Source: DSNY01 sp964539745
GTDB lineage: Bacteria; Pseudomonadota; Gammaproteobacteria; Burkholderiales; Burkholderiaceae_F
DNA length: 27,140 bases
Assembly (NCBI GenBank): GCA_964539745.1
Contig: CAZIJU010000043.1
Span: forward strand, 1-27,140
Direction: 5' to 3'
In this document: one piece after another, positions 7,699 to 17,006 of the stretch
How positions within the stretch are numbered: position 1 is the stretch's first letter
Layout: the number at the start of each line of letters is the position of its first letter
The notes under the pieces: model-generated
Seen by the model: the letters and a program-made list of their open reading frames with translations, nothing else
Told to the model about the DNA's origin: nothing
The model's database searches: none
Made by a program: the position numbers and the translations under genes

Positions 7699-9078
7699 TC
7701 AGCCTGCGCGCGCGGCCTTTGCGAGATAGCCGTCGACGGCGGTGCCCGGCAGCGGCGGACTGAACAGGAAGCCCTGCATGATGTGGCAGCCGCGGCGGCG
7801 CAGCTCGTGGAGCTGGCGCAGCTCCTCGACACCCTCGGCGATCAGCCGCAGCCCCATCTTGCCGGCGATGCCGATGACTGCGGAGACGATCGAATCGCTC
7901 GCCGGCGACTGGCCGACGTCGCGCACGAAGCTGCGGTCGACCTTGATCGCGCGCACCGGCAGCCGGTGCAGATAGCCGAGCGACGAATACTTCGTGCCGA
8001 AGTCGTCGATCGAAAGCTGCACGCCGCGGCGCGCGAGTTCGGCGGCCTGCTCGACCGCGGCGGCGCCGTCGAGCAGCTCGTGCTCGGTCAACTCGAGCTC
8101 CAGTGCGCTCGCCGGCAGCGCGTGGCGGGCAAGCGTGGCCAACACCGAATCGACGAACTCCGGCTGGCGAAAGTCGCGCGCCGACAGGTTGACCGCGACG
8201 CGCAGGTCCGTGTGGCCCGCGGCGCGCCAGCCGCGCAGGTGGGCGCACGCGTAATCGAGGACGCGCGCGCCGATGGCGCGCGCCATGCCGCAGCGCTCGG
8301 CGATCGGCAGAAACGCGTCGGGCGCGAGCAGCCCGCGCGTCGGATGCCGCCAGCGCACGAGCGCCTCGACGGTGTCCACGCGCCCGCTGGCGAAGTTCAG
8401 GATCGGTTGATAGTGCACCTTGAACTCGCCGCGCAGCATGCCGGCGCGCAGCTCGCGGCCGATGAGCGCGTCGTGTTCTTCCGCGATCGCGTGCGCGCGC
8501 GATGGCTCCATCGCCACGTCCAGATCGGCGTGCTTCGCATGGCGCGCCGCACTGCGTGCCGCGCGCATCAGCGCGCGCGGGTCGCGGCCGTGCTCGGGCG
8601 CAAGCGCGATGCCCGCGCGCGCCGTCAGCGAGCATGGCCGCCCCGCGAGCATGAACGGCCGGCGCAGTCCGGCGAGCACGCGGCGCGCGATCCGTACCGC
8701 GTTGCCGGCATCGGCGACGTCGCACGCGTACACCGCGAACTCGTCGCCGCCGATGCGCGTGACCAGATCCTCTGCGCGCAGTTGCATCGCGAGACGCTCG
8801 CCGAGCGCTTCGAGCAGGCGATCGCCCGCCGCGTAGCCGTACACCTCGTTGACGTCGTGAAAGCCGTCGACGTCGATGACCAGCAATGCGAGCGCCGGCG
8901 GCGCCTGCGTCGTCGCCTTCTGGACCCGCTCGAAAAACGGTGCGGGCGCGACGAACGACGCGTGATGAGGCGCGGTCGACGGGTTGGCCGGATCCGCCGG
9001 ATGCGCGATCACGCGCGGGCGCAGCGGAGCGTGGGCGGCGGCGTAGCGCCGTTCGATCAGCGCGGCCGGTTCGGACAT
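7699..9078 (-). CDS. Bifunctional-type GGDEF-EAL protein (c-di-GMP turnover)
   Basis: 459 aa from the ATG at 9078, preceded by GGTGGGGG. A short N-terminal region without membrane helices or a recognisable sensor domain (1 to about 60) leads into a GGDEF domain (about 62-190) and an EAL domain (about 205-455). The cyclase signature is intact (GGDEF, 110-114), as is the RxxD product-inhibition site (RAED, 101-104, five residues before it). The phosphodiesterase side has EAL (238-240), NLSARDF (297-303), ELTEHELL, IDDFGTKYSSLGYL (357-370), IKVDRSF (378-384), AEGVEE (414-419) and QGFLFSPPLP (435-444), which together cover the usual Mg2+ ligands and catalytic Glu. Both activities look possible; most such tandem proteins act mainly as phosphodiesterases in vivo. 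It is divergent from a second GGDEF gene. Confidence 0.95.
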   Translation of the reverse strand: MSEPAALIERRYAAAHAPLRPRVIAHPADPANPSTAPHHASFVAPAPFFERVQKATTQAPPALALLVIDVDGFHDVNEVYGYAAGDRLLEALGERLAMQLRAEDLVTRIGGDEFAVYACDVADAGNAVRIARRVLAGLRRPFMLAGRPCSLTARAGIALAPEHGRDPRALMRAARSAARHAKHADLDVAMEPSRAHAIAEEHDALIGRELRAGMLRGEFKVHYQPILNFASGRVDTVEALVRWRHPTRGLLAPDAFLPIAERCGMARAIGARVLDYACAHLRGWRAAGHTDLRVAVNLSARDFRQPEFVDSVLATLARHALPASALELELTEHELLDGAAAVEQAAELARRGVQLSIDDFGTKYSSLGYLHRLPVRAIKVDRSFVRDVGQSPASDSIVSAVIGIAGKMGLRLIAEGVEELRQLHELRRRGCHIMQGFLFSPPLPGTAVDGYLAKAARAG

Positions 9079-9500
9079 GCCCCCACCAGGCGCGCTGCGC
9101 TCATGTGGACGAAAAGGCGAGGTTCGGCACGGCGGCTAAAGTAACTTATCGAATATCGCTTGTAAACAATTGATCGGACAAAGAAAGAAAAACCAGCTAC
9201 CGCGTTGTACGAACCCGACTCTGGCGACGGCGGGGCTGGCAGCACCGCGCCGTACGCGCCAGACGCGATCCCGGCCGATCCCGCCGCATCGCTGCGCCGA
9301 GGCGGCGAGCCAGGTCTGCGCCATCGGCGCCCGGCACGAGCGTTCGGCCGCGTCGCGGCCGGAGTCGTTGCGACCCCCTTCGGCCCCCCGAGTCGATTCC
9401 AGCGCAGCGGATGCGCAGCCCGGCATGGCCTGGCAGGCCGACGCACCGCGTTGCCGCGATTCCGCGCCTTCGTGTTGACGCGGTGCTGCCGGGTCTGACA
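9079..9500. other. 422-bp divergent intergenic region between two c-di-GMP genes
   Basis: Holds an unusually AT-rich stretch (about 9136-9195) for this genome, suggesting promoters. Bases 9200-9500 contain overlapping GC-driven open frames on both strands with no ribosome-binding site or family signature, so I call no gene. Confidence 0.5.
9138..9166 (-). promoter_or_regulatory. Candidate sigma-70 promoter for the GGDEF-EAL gene
   Basis: On the minus strand TTTACA, a 17-base spacer and TACTTT lie 60-90 bp before the start codon, within the only AT-rich patch of the region. An alternative pair, TTGTCC and GATATT with 18 bases between, overlaps it. The -10 matches are weak; the call rests on position and composition. 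Confidence 0.35.
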
Positions 9501-11315
9501 ATGACGGCGATGAACGTACCGATCGCGCGAACGGTGTCGGGCGTTTCGCCTGCCCTGCGGCTGGCGCGGCGCGCCTGGCGCCTGCAATACCCGGACGCGC
9601 GCCGTTCGGCGGCGCTTGCCGAGCGGGCGCTCGCGCGCGCGCGCGCCGCAGGCGACACGGCGGCCGAAGGCTGGGCGCGGCTCACCCGGGGCTTTCACCG
9701 GATGCGGTATGCGACGCCGCGCGAGGCCGTGGAGGAGTTGGGCGCTGCGCAGCGCTGCTTCGAAGCGACGTCCGACCGCGCCGGTGCGGTTCTCGCGCAG
9801 GTGGGCATCGGCCGCTGCCGTCTGATGGAAGGCCGCGCGCGCGAATCGCTCGACCTCGTGCTGCCGCTGCGCGCCGAAGGCCTGCGCGTGCTGCGGCAGC
9901 AGGAGCGCGGCATCCTGCTGAACGGCATCGCCGGTGCGTATTCGGCGCTGGGCGACTCGGCCGAAGCCTTCGCCTACATGTACCAGGCGCTGCGCGAGTC
10001 GAGCCCCGCGCGCAATCGAGGGTTCGACGCGGTGCTGTACTGCAATCTCGCGCACGAGCTGTACCAGCTCGGCGACTACGACGAGGCGCTGCGCTACATC
10101 GCGCAGGGCATCGAGCGCTGCGCCTTCCTCGACAACGCGCGGCTGCTCGCGGTGCTGCTGGTCAACCGCATCGTCTGCCTGACCGATCTCGGCCGCCCGC
10201 ACGAGGCGCTGCCCGACATCGAGCGGTTGCTCGCCGCGCCCGCCGATGCCAGCGGGCGCGGCGCGCACGGCGCGGCGTTCGAGACGATGGCGATCGCGGC
10301 GCTGCGCGCCGGCGACACGGCGCTCGGCCGCCGCCTGGTCGGCGCGGCGCGCAGCGCGCTCGCAGGCGATGCGCTCGCCGAAGAGCGGATCGAACTCGCA
10401 GTGGCCGAGGCCGAGCTGCGGCGCGCCGAGGGCGATGCGGCCGGCGCGGCTGCGCTGCTCGAGCAGGCGCGGCCGCTGGCGGAGGAAGGCGCGAGCCTGC
10501 GCGCGCGCTGCCTTTACTTCGCCGCGGCCGCCGACCTGAACGACAAGCTCGGCGATGCGCCGGCCGCGCTGCGGCATCTGCGCGCGTGGCAGGCGCTGCA
10601 CGTCGAGCGCGCGCGGCGCGCGTCGCAGGCACGCTTCCAGGCCGCTTCGCTGCAGACCGAGCTGCTGCGAATCCGGCGCGAGCGCGACGCGATCGACGCA
10701 CGTCACCGCGCGAGCGAGCGCGCCAAGACCGAACTGGAGGCGATCAACCGGCAGCTTGCGGCCAAGGTACGCGAAGTGCAGTCGCTGCAGGCCGAGCTGA
10801 AGCAGCAGGCGTTGCGCGACTTCCTGACCGGCCTGTACAACCGCCGGCACCTGAACGAGGTGCTGCCGGCGCTGTTCGCGCTGGCGCGGCGCGAAGGCCG
10901 CCCGCTGGCGGTCGCGCTGATCGACCTCGACCACTTCAAGGCGGTCAACGACCGCTACGGCCACGACGCGGGCGATCGCCTGCTCGCCGCTTTCGGGCAA
11001 CTGCTTGCGCGGCGCCTGCGCAGGAGCGACGTCGCCTGCCGCTACGGCGGCGAGGAGTTTTGCCTGCTGATGCCGCATACCGGCGCGCAGGCCGCCGCCG
11101 CGCAGGTGCGCGCGCTGCTCGCGCGGTGGCGCGCGTTCGCGCTGGCGCTCGACGGCGACCGAAGGGTCGCATTGCGCGGCTGCACGTTCTCTGCGGGCGT
11201 TGCGGATACGCACGGCGTACCGGATTCGATCGAAGCGTTGCTGAACGCGGCCGACGATTCGATGCTCGAGGCCAAGCGACTCGGCCGCGACCGCGTCGTC
11301 GTGCACGGCGGCTGA
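9501..11315 (+). CDS. Diguanylate cyclase with N-terminal TPR sensor region
   Basis: 604 aa if translation starts at the ATG at 9501; an ATG three codons on (9510) is an alternative and neither has a strong ribosome-binding site. Residues about 15-370 are helical TPR-like repeats (SAALAERALARARAAGD, RGILLNGIAGAYSALGDSAE, YCNLAHELYQLGDYDEALRY). A coiled coil follows (about 373-437, rich in RRERDAID and ELEAINRQLAAKVREVQSL), then a GGDEF domain. In the latter DFLTGLYNRRHL, IDLDHFKAVNDRYGHDAGD and RYGGEEF (514-520) are intact, with an RxxD I-site (RRSD, 507-510). It should therefore make c-di-GMP from GTP and be feedback-inhibited. No membrane segment is visible, so it is probably cytosolic, with the TPR region sensing a protein partner. 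It is divergent from the GGDEF-EAL gene and 96 bp upstream of the glutamate dehydrogenase. Confidence 0.93.
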   Translation: MTAMNVPIARTVSGVSPALRLARRAWRLQYPDARRSAALAERALARARAAGDTAAEGWARLTRGFHRMRYATPREAVEELGAAQRCFEATSDRAGAVLAQVGIGRCRLMEGRARESLDLVLPLRAEGLRVLRQQERGILLNGIAGAYSALGDSAEAFAYMYQALRESSPARNRGFDAVLYCNLAHELYQLGDYDEALRYIAQGIERCAFLDNARLLAVLLVNRIVCLTDLGRPHEALPDIERLLAAPADASGRGAHGAAFETMAIAALRAGDTALGRRLVGAARSALAGDALAEERIELAVAEAELRRAEGDAAGAAALLEQARPLAEEGASLRARCLYFAAAADLNDKLGDAPAALRHLRAWQALHVERARRASQARFQAASLQTELLRIRRERDAIDARHRASERAKTELEAINRQLAAKVREVQSLQAELKQQALRDFLTGLYNRRHLNEVLPALFALARREGRPLAVALIDLDHFKAVNDRYGHDAGDRLLAAFGQLLARRLRRSDVACRYGGEEFCLLMPHTGAQAAAAQVRALLARWRAFALALDGDRRVALRGCTFSAGVADTHGVPDSIEALLNAADDSMLEAKRLGRDRVVVHGG

Positions 11316-11411
11316 CCGCGGCCGAACGCCGCCGGTGCGGCGATTTCCCAAGCCCGGTGCGGCAGCGGCATACTCGCCCGATCGCGAAAAAGAACGACAC
11401 GGGAGGCGCCG

Positions 11412-14400
11412 ATGAACAAACCGGCAACGCCGCACGAGGAGCTGATCGACGCCGCCGTGGCGCACGCGCAGCAGAAGGTCGCTGCGGCGGAACGCGCGCT
11501 GATCGAGGTCTTCGTCCGCGAGTACTACCGGCAGGTCGATCCGGAAGACATCGCCGCGCGCCGTCCCGAGGATCTGGCCGGTGCGGCGCTTTCGCACTGG
11601 GAACTGGGCCGCGTGCGCGCGCCGGGCAAACCGAAAGTGCGCGTCTACAGCCCGAGCGCGGCCGAGCACGGCTGGGCCGTGCGGCATACGGTGATCGAGG
11701 TCGTCAACGACGACATGCCGTTCCTCGTCGACTCGGCGACGATGGAGGCGAACCGGCAGGGGCTGACGCTGCATCTGCGCATCCATCCCGTGTACGCGGT
11801 CGAACGCGACGCCGGCGGCCGGCTCGTTTCGGTACGGCCGCGGCGCGAAGCGCCCGACGCCAAGCTCGAATCGTGGATGCACATCGAGGTCGATCGGCTG
11901 GTCGATCGGGAGGCGCGCGCGCAGCTTGCTGCGGGCATCGAACGCGTGCTCGGCGACGTGCGCGCGACCACCGAAGACTGGAAGCCGATGCTCGCGCGAC
12001 TGCGCGAAGCGGCGGCCGAGCTGGCCGCCAGCGCGCCGCCGGCGGCGGACGAGGAGCTTCCCGAAAGCCGCGCCTTTCTCGAATGGCTCGCCGATGGCAA
12101 CTTCCTGCTGCTCGGCTACCGCTGTCACGACCTGGTCGTCGAGGGCGGCGAAGACGCGCTGAAGCTCGTCGCCGGCAGCGGGCTCGGCATCCTGCGCGAA
12201 ACCGGTGCCGAGCAGGTCTCGGGCAGCTTCGCGGCGTTGCCGAAGCAGGCGCGCGTGCTCGCGCACGCGCCCACGCCGCTCGTGATCGTGACCAAGGCCA
12301 ACGCGCGCGCGACCGTCCACCGTCCGGGCTACGTCGACTACGTCGGCGTCAAGCGCTTTTCGCGTGACGGCAAGGTGATCGGCGAGCACCGTTTCCTCGG
12401 GCTGCTGACTTCGACCGCGTACAGCGCGCGCGTGGTCGACATCCCGCTGCTACGCGGCAAGGTCGCGGCGGTCGTCGCGCGCGCCGGACTTGCCCCCGAC
12501 AGCCATCTCGGCAAGGCGCTCGTGCACATCCTCGAAACGTACCCGCGCGACGAGCTGTTCCAGATCGGCGTGGACGAGCTGTACGAGATCGCGCAGGGCA
12601 TCCTGCAGCTCGGCGAACGGCAGCGGTTGCGGCTGTTCATCCGGCGCGATCCGTTCGAGCGCTTCGTGACCTGCATGATCTACGTGCCGCGCGAAAACTA
12701 CGATACCGAGCTGCGGATCAAGTTCCAGGACATCCTGATGAGCGCGTTCGCCGGCACGAGCAACGAGTTCGACGTGCTGCTGACCGACGACGTGCTCGCG
12801 CGCATCCTGTTCACCGTGCGCACCACGCCCGGGCAGGTGCCCGCGGTCGATCGGCGCGAACTGGAAGCGAGGCTCGCCGCCGCCGCGCGGCGCTGGGAGG
12901 ACGAACTCGCGGACGCACTTGTCGAGTCCGAGGGCGAAGGCCGCGGCATGCAGCTTTTCAAGCGCTGGAAGCGCGCGTTTCCCGGTGCGTACCGCGAACG
13001 CACCGCGGCGCGTGCGGCGGTGGCCGACATCCGCAAAATGGAAGGGTTGGCCGCGGGGCAGATCGCGGTCAAGCTATATCGCCCGCTGGGAGCGCGCGCC
13101 GGCGCGCTCGGCTTCAAGATCTACCGCGCCGGCGATCCGGTCGTGCTGTCCGACAGCCTGCCGATGCTCGAGCGCATGGGCGTGCGCGTGCTGACCGAGC
13201 ACCCCGCGCAGGTTCGCCCCGCCGACGGCGGGCCGATGTGGATCCACGATTTCGAGCTACTCGCGGCTCCGACCGACGAGTTCGACGTCGATACGGTCAA
13301 GCCGTTGTTCGAAGACGCGTTCCTGCGCGTGTTCGACGGCCGCATCGAGAACGACGAATTCAACCGGCTCGTGCTGCGCGCGGCGCTCGCAGCCGACGAC
13401 GTGGTCGTGCTGCGCGCCTATGCGAAGTACCTCAGGCAGATCGGCTTTGCGCTGACGCCCGCGTTCGTCGAAGCGACCTTCAACGCGCATCCGCGCATCG
13501 CGCGGCTGCTGGTTCAGCTTTTCCGCGCGCGGTTCGATCCGGACGAGGCGGGCGCCTGCGGCGGCGCACCGCGCGCGGAAGCGGTCGCGCGGCAGGTGCG
13601 CGCGATCGAGCAGGCGCTGGAGAAAGTCGCGAATCTGAACGAGGACCGCGTGCTGCGGCAGTACCTGGCGCTCGTCCAGGCAACGACGCGGACCAACTTC
13701 TGGCGCACCGGCGAGCGCGGCGAACGGCGCAGCTTTCTGTCGTTCAAGTTCGACCCGTCGAAGGTGCCGGGGCTTCCCGCGCCGGTGCCGATGTTCGAGA
13801 TCTTCGTGTACTCGGCGCGCTTCGAAGGCGTGCATCTGCGCGGCGGCAAGATCGCGCGCGGGGGGCTGCGCTGGTCGGACCGTCACGAGGACTTCCGCAC
13901 CGAGGTGCTCGGGCTGCTCAAGGCGCAGATGGTCAAGAACACGGTCATCGTTCCGGTCGGCAGCAAGGGCGGCTTCGTGCTGAAGAAGGCGCCGCCGCCG
14001 GCCGAGCGCGACGCTTACATGAAGGAAGGCGTGGCCTGCTACCAGGACTACCTGCGCGGGCTGCTCGACCTGACCGACAACCTGGTCGCGGGCAAGGCCG
14101 TGCCGCCGCCGCAAGTCGTCCGTCACGACGACGACGATCCGTACCTGGTCGTCGCCGCCGACAAGGGCACCGCCACTTTTTCCGACTACGCGAACGCGAT
14201 CAGCAAGGAGTACGGCTTCTGGCTCGGCGACGCGTTCGCCTCCGGCGGGTCGGCCGGCTACGACCACAAGAAGATGGGCATCACCGCGCGCGGCGCGTGG
14301 GAGAGCGTCAAGCGCCACTTCCGCGAGATGGGTGTCGACACGCAGACGACCGACTTCACCGTCGTCGGCATCGGCGACATGTCGGGCGACGTCTTCGGCA

Positions 14401-16238
14401 ACGGCATGCTGCTGTCGAAACACATCAAGCTCGTCGCGGCGTTCGACCACCGGCACGTGTTCATCGATCCCGATCCGGACCCGGCGCGCAGCTGGGACGA
14501 GCGCAAGCGGCTGTTCGATCTGCCGCGTTCCTCGTGGGCCGACTACGACACGCAGCTGATCTCGGCCGGCGGCGGCGTGTGGAGCCGGTCGGCGAAGTCG
14601 ATCCCCGTTTCGCCCGAGGCGGCGCGCGCGCTGGGCATCGAAGCGAAGCCGATGACGCCGAACGAACTGATCAACGCGATCCTGAAGGCGCCGGTCGATC
14701 TGCTGTACAACGGCGGCATCGGCACCTACGTCAAGGCATCGACCGAAACGCATGCCGAGGTCGGCGACCGCGCCAACGACGCGATCCGCGTCGACGGCCG
14801 CGAGCTGCGCTGCAAGGTCGTCGCCGAAGGCGGCAACCTCGGTTGCACGCAGCGCGGCCGCATCGAATATGCGCTCGCCGGCGGCCGCATCTACACCGAC
14901 GCGATCGACAACTCCGCGGGGGTGGACACGTCGGACCACGAAGTCAACATCAAGATCCTGCTCGGCCTCGTGATAGGCGAAGGCGAGCTGACCGAGAAAC
15001 AGCGCAACAAGCTGCTGGCGGACATGACCGACGAGGTCGCCGCGCTGGTGCTGCGCGACAACTACTTCCAGACGCAGGCGATCAGTCTCGCGGTGCGCAA
15101 AGCGCCGCAGCTTCTCGAACAACAGGCGCGCTTCATGCGCTTTCTCGAGAAAGCGGGGCGGCTGAACCGCGCGCTCGAATTCCTGCCGAGCGACGAGGAG
15201 ATCGCAGAGCGCAAGCGGCGCGGCATCGGGCTCACTGCGCCTGAGAACGCGGTGCTGCTCGCGTATTCGAAGATATGGCTGTTCGACGAGCTCACCGCCT
15301 CCGACCTGCCCGAGGACCCGTGGGTGGCCACCGCGCTCGAGCGCTACTTCCCGGCGCTGCTGCGCAGCCGCTACGCGACGTACATCCCGCGCCACCCGCT
15401 GAAGCGCGAAATCGTCGCGACCTACGTGCTGAACAGCATGGTCAACAGGGTCGGCGCGAGCTTCGTGCACCGGCTCAGCGAAAACACAGGTGCCGCGCCG
15501 GCGCAGGTGGTGCGCGCGTATCTGCTGGCGCGCGAAAGCTTCGGTCTGGTCGAGACGTGGCGCGCGATCGAGGCACTCGACAATCGCGTCGCCGATGCGG
15601 TGCAGGCCGAGATGCTGTTCGAAATCGCTCGACTCACCGAACGGGCGACGACCTGGTTCCTGCGCTCGCGCCGGCTCACCGATCCGATGGACCGGACCAT
15701 CGCGCGGATGGCGCAGGCCGCCGCGGCGTTTGCGGCGTTCATCGAGGCCGAGCCCGGCACGCCGCGGATCGACGCGCAGCTTCGCGATCGCTGGGTTGCC
15801 GCGGGTGTTCCCGCCGCGCTGGCGGCGCAGGTGGCGTCGTGCGAAGCGCGGTTCGGCGCGCTAGACGTGGCCGAGATCTCGGAGCAGTCGCGCCGCGGCG
15901 TCGACGAAGTGGCCGCGGCGTTCTTCGCGCTCGGCGACCGGCTCGGGCTCGATCGTCTGCGCGCGCAGATCGCCGCGTTGCCGGTTGACGGCTACTGGCA
16001 GGCGCGCGCGAAGGCCGCGCTCGGCGACGACCTCGCCGACCTGCAGCGCGAGTTCGCCGCGCAGGCGCTGAAGCTGCAAGGTAGCGGCGACAGCGCGGGC
16101 GCGGTCGCCGCGTGGGAGCAGGCCAACGCGCACGCGCTCTCACGCGCGCACCGGCTGATCGACGAACTCGCGCAGGCGCACACGATGGATCTGGCCACCG
16201 CGTCGGTGGCGCTGCGCGAACTGCGTAACCTCGCGTGA
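11412..16238 (+). CDS. gdhB: NAD-specific glutamate dehydrogenase, large (180-kDa) class
   Basis: A 1608-aa protein, the usual length for the bacterial GDH180 family (Bac_GDH), starting at an ATG after GGGAGG. It converts L-glutamate and NAD+ to 2-oxoglutarate, ammonia and NADH, mainly for glutamate and arginine catabolism. The N-terminal half contains the regulatory ACT-like regions of the family (for example VNDDMPFLVDSATMEANRQG). The catalytic core shows RGGLRWSDR (816-824), KAQMVKNTV (837 on), GSKGGFVLKK with Lys852, the NAD-binding VVGIGDMSGDVFGNGM (984-999), and VVAEGGNLGCTQRGRIEY followed by TDAIDNSAGVDTSDHEVNIK. All motifs are intact. It appears to be monocistronic: 96 bp follow the cyclase gene, and a hairpin follows its stop. 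The symbol is used as in other proteobacterial GDH180 genes; gdh2 is also used. Confidence 0.96.
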   Translation: MNKPATPHEELIDAAVAHAQQKVAAAERALIEVFVREYYRQVDPEDIAARRPEDLAGAALSHWELGRVRAPGKPKVRVYSPSAAEHGWAVRHTVIEVVNDDMPFLVDSATMEANRQGLTLHLRIHPVYAVERDAGGRLVSVRPRREAPDAKLESWMHIEVDRLVDREARAQLAAGIERVLGDVRATTEDWKPMLARLREAAAELAASAPPAADEELPESRAFLEWLADGNFLLLGYRCHDLVVEGGEDALKLVAGSGLGILRETGAEQVSGSFAALPKQARVLAHAPTPLVIVTKANARATVHRPGYVDYVGVKRFSRDGKVIGEHRFLGLLTSTAYSARVVDIPLLRGKVAAVVARAGLAPDSHLGKALVHILETYPRDELFQIGVDELYEIAQGILQLGERQRLRLFIRRDPFERFVTCMIYVPRENYDTELRIKFQDILMSAFAGTSNEFDVLLTDDVLARILFTVRTTPGQVPAVDRRELEARLAAAARRWEDELADALVESEGEGRGMQLFKRWKRAFPGAYRERTAARAAVADIRKMEGLAAGQIAVKLYRPLGARAGALGFKIYRAGDPVVLSDSLPMLERMGVRVLTEHPAQVRPADGGPMWIHDFELLAAPTDEFDVDTVKPLFEDAFLRVFDGRIENDEFNRLVLRAALAADDVVVLRAYAKYLRQIGFALTPAFVEATFNAHPRIARLLVQLFRARFDPDEAGACGGAPRAEAVARQVRAIEQALEKVANLNEDRVLRQYLALVQATTRTNFWRTGERGERRSFLSFKFDPSKVPGLPAPVPMFEIFVYSARFEGVHLRGGKIARGGLRWSDRHEDFRTEVLGLLKAQMVKNTVIVPVGSKGGFVLKKAPPPAERDAYMKEGVACYQDYLRGLLDLTDNLVAGKAVPPPQVVRHDDDDPYLVVAADKGTATFSDYANAISKEYGFWLGDAFASGGSAGYDHKKMGITARGAWESVKRHFREMGVDTQTTDFTVVGIGDMSGDVFGNGMLLSKHIKLVAAFDHRHVFIDPDPDPARSWDERKRLFDLPRSSWADYDTQLISAGGGVWSRSAKSIPVSPEAARALGIEAKPMTPNELINAILKAPVDLLYNGGIGTYVKASTETHAEVGDRANDAIRVDGRELRCKVVAEGGNLGCTQRGRIEYALAGGRIYTDAIDNSAGVDTSDHEVNIKILLGLVIGEGELTEKQRNKLLADMTDEVAALVLRDNYFQTQAISLAVRKAPQLLEQQARFMRFLEKAGRLNRALEFLPSDEEIAERKRRGIGLTAPENAVLLAYSKIWLFDELTASDLPEDPWVATALERYFPALLRSRYATYIPRHPLKREIVATYVLNSMVNRVGASFVHRLSENTGAAPAQVVRAYLLARESFGLVETWRAIEALDNRVADAVQAEMLFEIARLTERATTWFLRSRRLTDPMDRTIARMAQAAAAFAAFIEAEPGTPRIDAQLRDRWVAAGVPAALAAQVASCEARFGALDVAEISEQSRRGVDEVAAAFFALGDRLGLDRLRAQIAALPVDGYWQARAKAALGDDLADLQREFAAQALKLQGSGDSAGAVAAWEQANAHALSRAHRLIDELAQAHTMDLATASVALRELRNLA

Positions 16239-16253
16239 GCGCGTCTGCCGGCG

Positions 16254-16278
16254 GCCTGCGCACCGGGGCAGCGCAGGC
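16254..16278. terminator. Hairpin between convergent gdh and crp/fnr genes
   Basis: Perfect 8-bp inverted repeat GCCTGCGC / GCGCAGGC with a 9-base loop in the 42-bp gap between convergent genes. No T-tract on either side. Position favours a bidirectional terminator. Confidence 0.5.
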
Positions 16279-16280
16279 GT

Positions 16281-16964
16281 TCACCCGCGCGCGAACGCGG
16301 CGAGCGCCTTCGGGTCGACGACGGTCACGCGCTCGCGCTCCAGTTTCACCCAGCCGCGCTCCTCGAAGCCGCGCAGCAGCCGGCTGACGACCTCGCGCAC
16401 GGTGCCCAGGTCGTCGGCGAGGTTCTGGTGTGTGGCCTTGACGACCGGCCCGCGCTGGATCAGCAGTTGTGCAAGGCGCTGGTCGAGCCGGCGGAACGCG
16501 ATCTCCTCCACCGCTTCGATGACCTCCGCGAGCCGCGCGCCGTACATGTCGAAGACGAAGCGGCGAAACGGTTCGTGGTGCAAGATCAACTGCTGGAACT
16601 GCTCGGACGGGACGCCGAGCAGCGTGACGTCGCTCTCCGCGACGCCGCGCGCCGAATAGTCGTTCTGCCCGAGCAGGCACGCGCCGGACAGGATGCAGCC
16701 TTCGCCGGGGCTGACGCGATACAGCACCAGCTCGCGGCCGCTCGGCGCCGGCTTCGAGACACGCACGCTGCCCTCCAGCACGAGGGGGAAGCCCGTGCAC
16801 GGCATGTTCGGCTCGAACAGCACGGTGCCCTCGGGAACGCTGCGCAGCACCGACACCGCGAGCAACGCGTCGAGCCGCTCGGGCGAAAGCTGCGCGAAGA
16901 CCGGGAAGCGCGCAAGCAGCAGGCTGCGCAGCGCCGCCGTGTCGCCGATCGGGCCTGGGTCCAT
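16281..16964 (-). CDS. Crp/Fnr-family transcriptional regulator
   Basis: 227 aa. I use the ATG at 16964 because GAGGAGG sits five bases upstream; an earlier in-frame ATG (17021) would run through the shared promoter. Residues about 20-130 form a cyclic-nucleotide-binding-like beta-roll (VPEGTVLFEPNMPCTGFPLVLEGSVRV), followed by a long dimer helix and a winged helix-turn-helix (about 177-215). The recognition helix carries R190-E191-x-x-S194-R195, the CRP-like combination that fits TGTGA-type half sites. There is no N-terminal cysteine cluster, so it should not hold the FNR iron-sulfur cluster. Three cysteines (56, 90, 96) lie in the sensor domain, two of them as GCILSGAC; thiol or persulfide sensing is possible but not shown. 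It is divergent from trxC-sqr and a CRP-like palindrome lies between them. Confidence 0.92.
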   Translation of the reverse strand: MDPGPIGDTAALRSLLLARFPVFAQLSPERLDALLAVSVLRSVPEGTVLFEPNMPCTGFPLVLEGSVRVSKPAPSGRELVLYRVSPGEGCILSGACLLGQNDYSARGVAESDVTLLGVPSEQFQQLILHHEPFRRFVFDMYGARLAEVIEAVEEIAFRRLDQRLAQLLIQRGPVVKATHQNLADDLGTVREVVSRLLRGFEERGWVKLERERVTVVDPKALAAFARG

Positions 16965-17006
16965 CCGAACCTCCTCGCGTTTCGCGTGCGTCGATACGCC
17001 GGCGGC

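Noticed and set aside
9197..9501. Overlapping small frames on both strands in the divergent c-di-GMP intergenic region
   Set aside because: No ribosome-binding site, low-complexity products and no hydrophobic or domain pattern on either strand.
9057..12389. A 1110-codon open frame on the minus strand opposite the TPR-cyclase and the start of gdh
   Set aside because: Antisense to two proteins with clear domain motifs; composition is Arg/Ala/His-rich low complexity, as expected from GC-rich antisense frames. No ribosome-binding site or family signature.
13257..15470. A 737-codon minus-strand open frame inside the glutamate dehydrogenase gene
   Set aside because: Mirror of strongly conserved dehydrogenase codons; no domain signature of its own.
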